Part shown: in pieces, positions 7,667 through 10,021 of the stretch | How positions within the stretch are numbered: position 1 is the first letter of the stretch | Layout: the number at the start of each line of letters is the position of its first letter | NCBI GenBank assembly: GCA_036939975.1 | Contig: JALLPB010001703.1 | Span: 5,482 to 15,502 of the forward strand | Length of the DNA stretch: 10,021 bases | Direction of reading: 5' to 3' | From: Cyclostephanos tholiformis | Lineage: Eukaryota; Bacillariophyta; Thalassiosirophyceae; Thalassiosirales; Thalassiosiraceae | Made by a program: the position numbers and the translations under genes | The notes under the pieces: model-generated | Seen by the model: only the letters and a program-made list of their open reading frames with translations | Told to the model about the DNA's origin: nothing | The model's database searches: none

Positions 7667-8334
7667 TTTCATTCTAGTGCTTTTAGTTAGAATTAATGCG
7701 ATTAGTATTCGGGCTGTTTTTATACAATTATGAATGATGACTACCCGATGACAAACGCTGTATCAGCCAGATGACCAACATGACGATGATCAACTATAGA
7801 GTGCACCTTTCATAATCGTCACGCGTAAATCATAATTGCATGTTCATCCGAGACCATACATAACTGGCTCCATCTTATTCTATTTTTCTAAAAGTATTGG
7901 TATAACACCAGATCGCGTAGATCTGCTTTGGAGGGAGCATGAGGAATGAGATGAAGCGCTCTATGCTTCAGCTTATGCCGAACCCAAAACAGAAACTGAT
8001 GCCAAAGTTGACGTCGAAGCCAACACTGTGCCGAAAACTGAACCTGCATCCTAAGTTGATGCAAATCCCTAAGGCTGAGGCTGAATCTCCAAACATTTTG
8101 AATGGTTTGATTGCACCCTGTCATCTAGAACATAGGTGTATAAAAAAGCAACGTTAAATAATTTTAAGAAGTTGGGTGTGAAATCACCCTATGAAGTCAG
8201 AGGAGGTAAAAATTCAGCCACCTGAGCAAGTCTCTGATTTTTCGGGACGGATTAATCCCTGGCAGCACCCTCGATGCATTTTTCTTTCTCCCATCGTTCC
8301 CATCGATCGAACACACTTAACAAAAATATATATT
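7667..8334. other. 3' spacer between convergent ABC1 kinase and adenylate kinase genes
   Basis: This 668-bp spacer is richer in AT than the neighbouring genes. It carries the decayed repeat-like segment at about 7945-8095 and otherwise nothing recognisable. ATATATATTTTT immediately downstream of the adenylate kinase stop (minus strand) is a plausible 3' UTR. The frames at 7939-8157 (plus) and 7888-8124 (minus) lack family motifs and I do not call them genes. Confidence 0.5.
7945..8095 (+). pseudogene. Decayed coding-like segment with Lys/Thr/Glu/Asp/Val repeats
   Basis: In the frame starting GAAGCG near 7953, the plus strand reads AEPKTETDAKVDVEANTVPK followed by TEPAS, then TAA. Further TAA and TGA codons interrupt VDANP and the Glu/Ala-rich continuation. 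The DNA shows an imperfect repeat about 53 nt apart (CCGAACCCAAAACAG near 7979 and CCGAAAACTGAACC near 8031). The composition resembles a low-complexity acidic repeat protein that has gained stops. No family is recognised and chance is possible. Confidence 0.25.
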
Positions 8335-9480
8335 TCACGCATTGGCCTTCTTCATGCCAAATCCAGAATCGAGGGTCGGATGATTTATGTCCTCGGAAAG
8401 CTGATCGTCGAGCCAGCGCTTCACCTCCGGATAGATTACGTCGCTCATGGTCCCCCTGAATGTTTGTATGACGCCCTTCTCCTCGTAGTATTTGACTAAC
8501 GGCCTAGTCACAGCCTCGTACTTCTCCAATCGTCGTAGCACGCTCTCGGGCTTGTCGTCGTCCCTCTGGACCAAGGGTTCGCCCGTCTCGTCGTCGTATC
8601 CCGCGTTTTTGGGAGGCCTGTACGAGTAGCTGTATATACGCCCGGACGACGGATGTATCCATCGATCGGATATCCGATCTATGATCACGTCGTTCGGCAC
8701 GCAAAGGTTGATGACGAGGTCGACGTCGAGATTGCGATCGAGGGCCACGGCCTGTTCCATCGTGCGCGGAAAGCCATCGAGGAGTAAGGATTGACCGGAC
8801 TTGATCGCCTCGATCGCGTCGCCCATGACTAGGTCGATCATGACCCTGTCCGGGACGAGGCATCCTTCTGTTTTTTTGTTTTTGTTTTTTTGTTTTTTTG
8901 TTTTTACATTATTCCGGGAAGAAGAAGGGGGGGGGAGAGGGGNTCCTGCGGGGAGGGGAGGAAAAATTCACACGAAACGTGTCTTTTTTTTTTTTTTACC
9001 GCGATGAGGAGGAAGCGATATGACCACGACACGATGCGACGACGCGACGACGACGACATTGAAGATGCACGTAAGGAATACCCACTCACCGTCCATGTAC
9101 TTCTTCGCCTCCATGCCCAATTCCGTGCCATTGCGCACGTGTCGACGTAACTCGTCGCCGGTACTAACGTGTCGGAATTGGGGAAAGTCGTCCAATATCT
9201 TGCCCGATATCGTGCCCTTCCCGCCCCCCGGCTTGCCCAGAATGAGGAGCGAGTGCGAGGACGACAACAACGCGGACGACGACGATGAACACCGCCGCGG
9301 GACGGCGATGGATGCCAGCGATCGACTGGTAGTACCCGAGGAGGAGGCGTTGTAGTTATTGGACGACGAGGATGTTGGAGAATAGGAAGCCGACGACGAC
9401 GCCATCATCGCGTGTCCTCCTCGGTATACGACGTTGCCGAAATTTCTCCCCGTGGGCGTCAGTAAGACGGATTGCATCAT
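8335..9480 (-). CDS. AK3-type GTP:AMP phosphotransferase (adenylate kinase family), two exons, probably mitochondrial
   Basis: It transfers phosphate between nucleoside triphosphate and AMP; AK3 enzymes use GTP in the mitochondrial matrix. Exons on the minus strand are 9480-9090 and 8867-8335 (TGA), phase 1, giving 307 residues. Residues 1-78 are Ser/Asn/Arg-rich with only two acidic-free hydrophobic patches and are probably an organelle presequence. The core starts [13 protein letters not shown] at 78-90 (Walker A at 82-90), then STGDELRR at 106-113 (AMP site), [14 protein letters not shown] across the splice, LLLDGFPRT at 158-166, and the LID domain [14 protein letters not shown] at 198-211 through [13 protein letters not shown] near 226-238. 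This long LID has no zinc-binding Cys and matches AK3/AK4 closely. A tail of about 18 residues ending GMKKANA is extra. ATG 9480 is chosen because an in-frame TGA lies 9 nt upstream. Met25 or Met26 would be alternatives. Confidence 0.93.
8868..9089 (-). other. Adenylate kinase intron (222 nt) with A-rich acceptor region
   Basis: The donor is GTGAGT (9089-9084) and the acceptor CAG ends at 8868, joining KYMD to EGCLVPD in frame. On the transcribed strand the 35 nt before the acceptor are A7C/A5C repeats rather than pyrimidine; the C/T-rich stretch lies further upstream (about 8920-8945). It also contains an A14 run (T14 at 8984-8997 on the plus strand) and the only ambiguous base, N at 8943, so local sequence quality may be reduced. 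Confidence 0.85.
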
Positions 9481-10021
9481 CGTAAATCAATTCGGGGACC
9501 CTTAAGTATTTGGAGAGAGAGGGAGGAGGGCGGGGGGAGGGGGGCGGGAGCGATTCTTCTCTATTGAATTTTCGACCAAGGTCGCGATTCTCCGTAATGG
9601 TGATTGAGCGATGTCCTCTACTCAATGAACGATCAACGACGCCAATGAGGAACAATGCGACCCATCCGATCGGCAGATTTTTTCCATCACAGAAGGGACA
9701 GGCGGGCATGCCCTTGTTTGGGAAAGTGAAGCCGAGGTGTCAGTGAGGCGTCGAAGCAGGAGCCTTCGTAAGAAATACTGATTCCTTCTTCACTGTGACC
9801 GAGGGTAGTCTCTTTTAGCCCAACCTCCTCTACCTAAAAAGTGTAAGTACTCTAATAATAAAATTCGAGATCATAGGTAGATAGAAGATAGAGAGAGAGA
9901 AATAATAATGAAAACGGTAGGTACCTCTAATTACCGGATATATGTACGTAGGTGGCGACGGGTGCTTACCGTTGGATACGCGGCGTTAGCATTGAAAAAC
10001 AACAAAAATCAGAAAGAGAGT
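9481..10021. other. 5' flank of the adenylate kinase gene, right edge of the window
   Basis: About 540 bp with no convincing gene. It holds a plus-strand G-tract array at 9521-9548, GTAAGTACT at 9843-9851, GTAGGTA at 9917-9923, and an AG/GATA-rich stretch at about 9880-9905. On the minus strand a good donor, CG|GTAAGC, occurs at 9969, and a pyrimidine tract plus AG at 9501 lies just upstream of the adenylate kinase start; together they could bound a 5'-UTR intron. The frames at 9510-9746 (plus) and 9356-9709 (minus) show no family features. Confidence 0.45.
9521..9548 (+). repeat. G-tract array (quadruplex-capable) upstream of adenylate kinase
   Basis: G-runs of 3, 2, 3, 6, 6 and 3 are separated by single A or C residues. 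On the strand of the adenylate kinase gene this is a C-rich pyrimidine tract lying 40-70 nt before the start codon, so it could equally serve as the polypyrimidine tract of a 5'-UTR intron. Confidence 0.6.

Noticed and set aside
7160..7672. Minus-strand frame of 170 codons antisense to the ABC1 kinase
   Set aside because: Shadow of the plus-strand gene; no motifs.
7939..8157. Plus-strand frame of 72 codons rich in Lys, Leu and Pro
   Set aside because: No recognisable domain; the repeats look more regular in a neighbouring, stop-interrupted frame, so it is more likely part of a decayed segment.
8160..8270. Possible retrotransposon fragment (KLGVKSPYEV-like reading)
   Set aside because: The reading is too short and stops soon after; no second copia-type motif or terminal repeat is visible.
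9356..9709. Minus-strand frame beginning MPACPFCDGK upstream of adenylate kinase
   Set aside because: The CPFC pair looked metal-binding, but there is only one such pair, the rest is Pro/Arg-rich spacer sequence, and it overlaps the adenylate kinase N-terminus in another frame.
9968..10021. Minus-strand sequence ATGCTAACGCCGCGTATCC before a GTAAGC donor, as a coding first exon
   Set aside because: The stretch is too short to assign; an in-frame stop before the adenylate kinase ATG means it would not extend that protein. It is kept only as a possible 5'-UTR intron boundary.

Overview
The window looks like nuclear DNA of a photosynthetic stramenopile, most likely a diatom. The reasons are: compact genes on both strands separated by roughly 0.3-0.7 kb; short GT-AG introns of 55-222 nt; and a signal-peptide-plus-Phe plastid presequence (SSSAAF followed by ILAP, the 'ASAFAP'-type cleavage motif of secondary red plastids) on the ABC1 kinase. 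No operon structure, Shine-Dalgarno sites, tRNA, rRNA or CRISPR were seen.

Layout, left to right. (1) 1-149, minus: possible N-terminus of a gene running off the left edge. (2) 587-1643, plus: N6AMT1/Mtq2-type glutamine methyltransferase. Its reading frame is interrupted by a G-rich 100-bp duplication and is restored by a predicted 55-nt intron. (3) 1922-3466, minus: pantothenate synthetase (PanC) in four exons that I reconstructed with intact frame and all main motifs. (4) 3998-5395, plus: single-exon S-adenosylmethionine synthetase with an algal-type insertion. (5) 5675-5808, minus: short, frame-broken hydrophobic fragment that may be the relic N-terminus of an SLC13-like transporter. (6) 6047-7666, plus: single-exon plastid-targeted ABC1/UbiB atypical kinase. 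(7) about 7945-8095: decayed repeat-like coding remnant. (8) 8335-9480, minus: AK3-type GTP:AMP phosphotransferase (adenylate kinase family) in two exons, perhaps with a further 5'-UTR intron reaching 9969.

The genes are housekeeping and do not form one pathway, although SAM synthetase makes the methyl donor used by the methyltransferase. The panC and SAM synthetase genes are divergent and share a 531-bp upstream spacer. Methyltransferase/panC and ABC1K/adenylate kinase are convergent pairs.

I found no clearly new multi-gene system. The most interesting signals are the duplication-linked G26 intron in the methyltransferase, the broken transporter-like fragment, the one-sided (plus-strand) distribution of long G-tracts, and a GTAC-rich short motif family found in the 5' spacers but not seen in the 3' spacers. 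Exon structures are deduced by eye from frame, splice consensus and family motifs; no alignment or transcript data were available.
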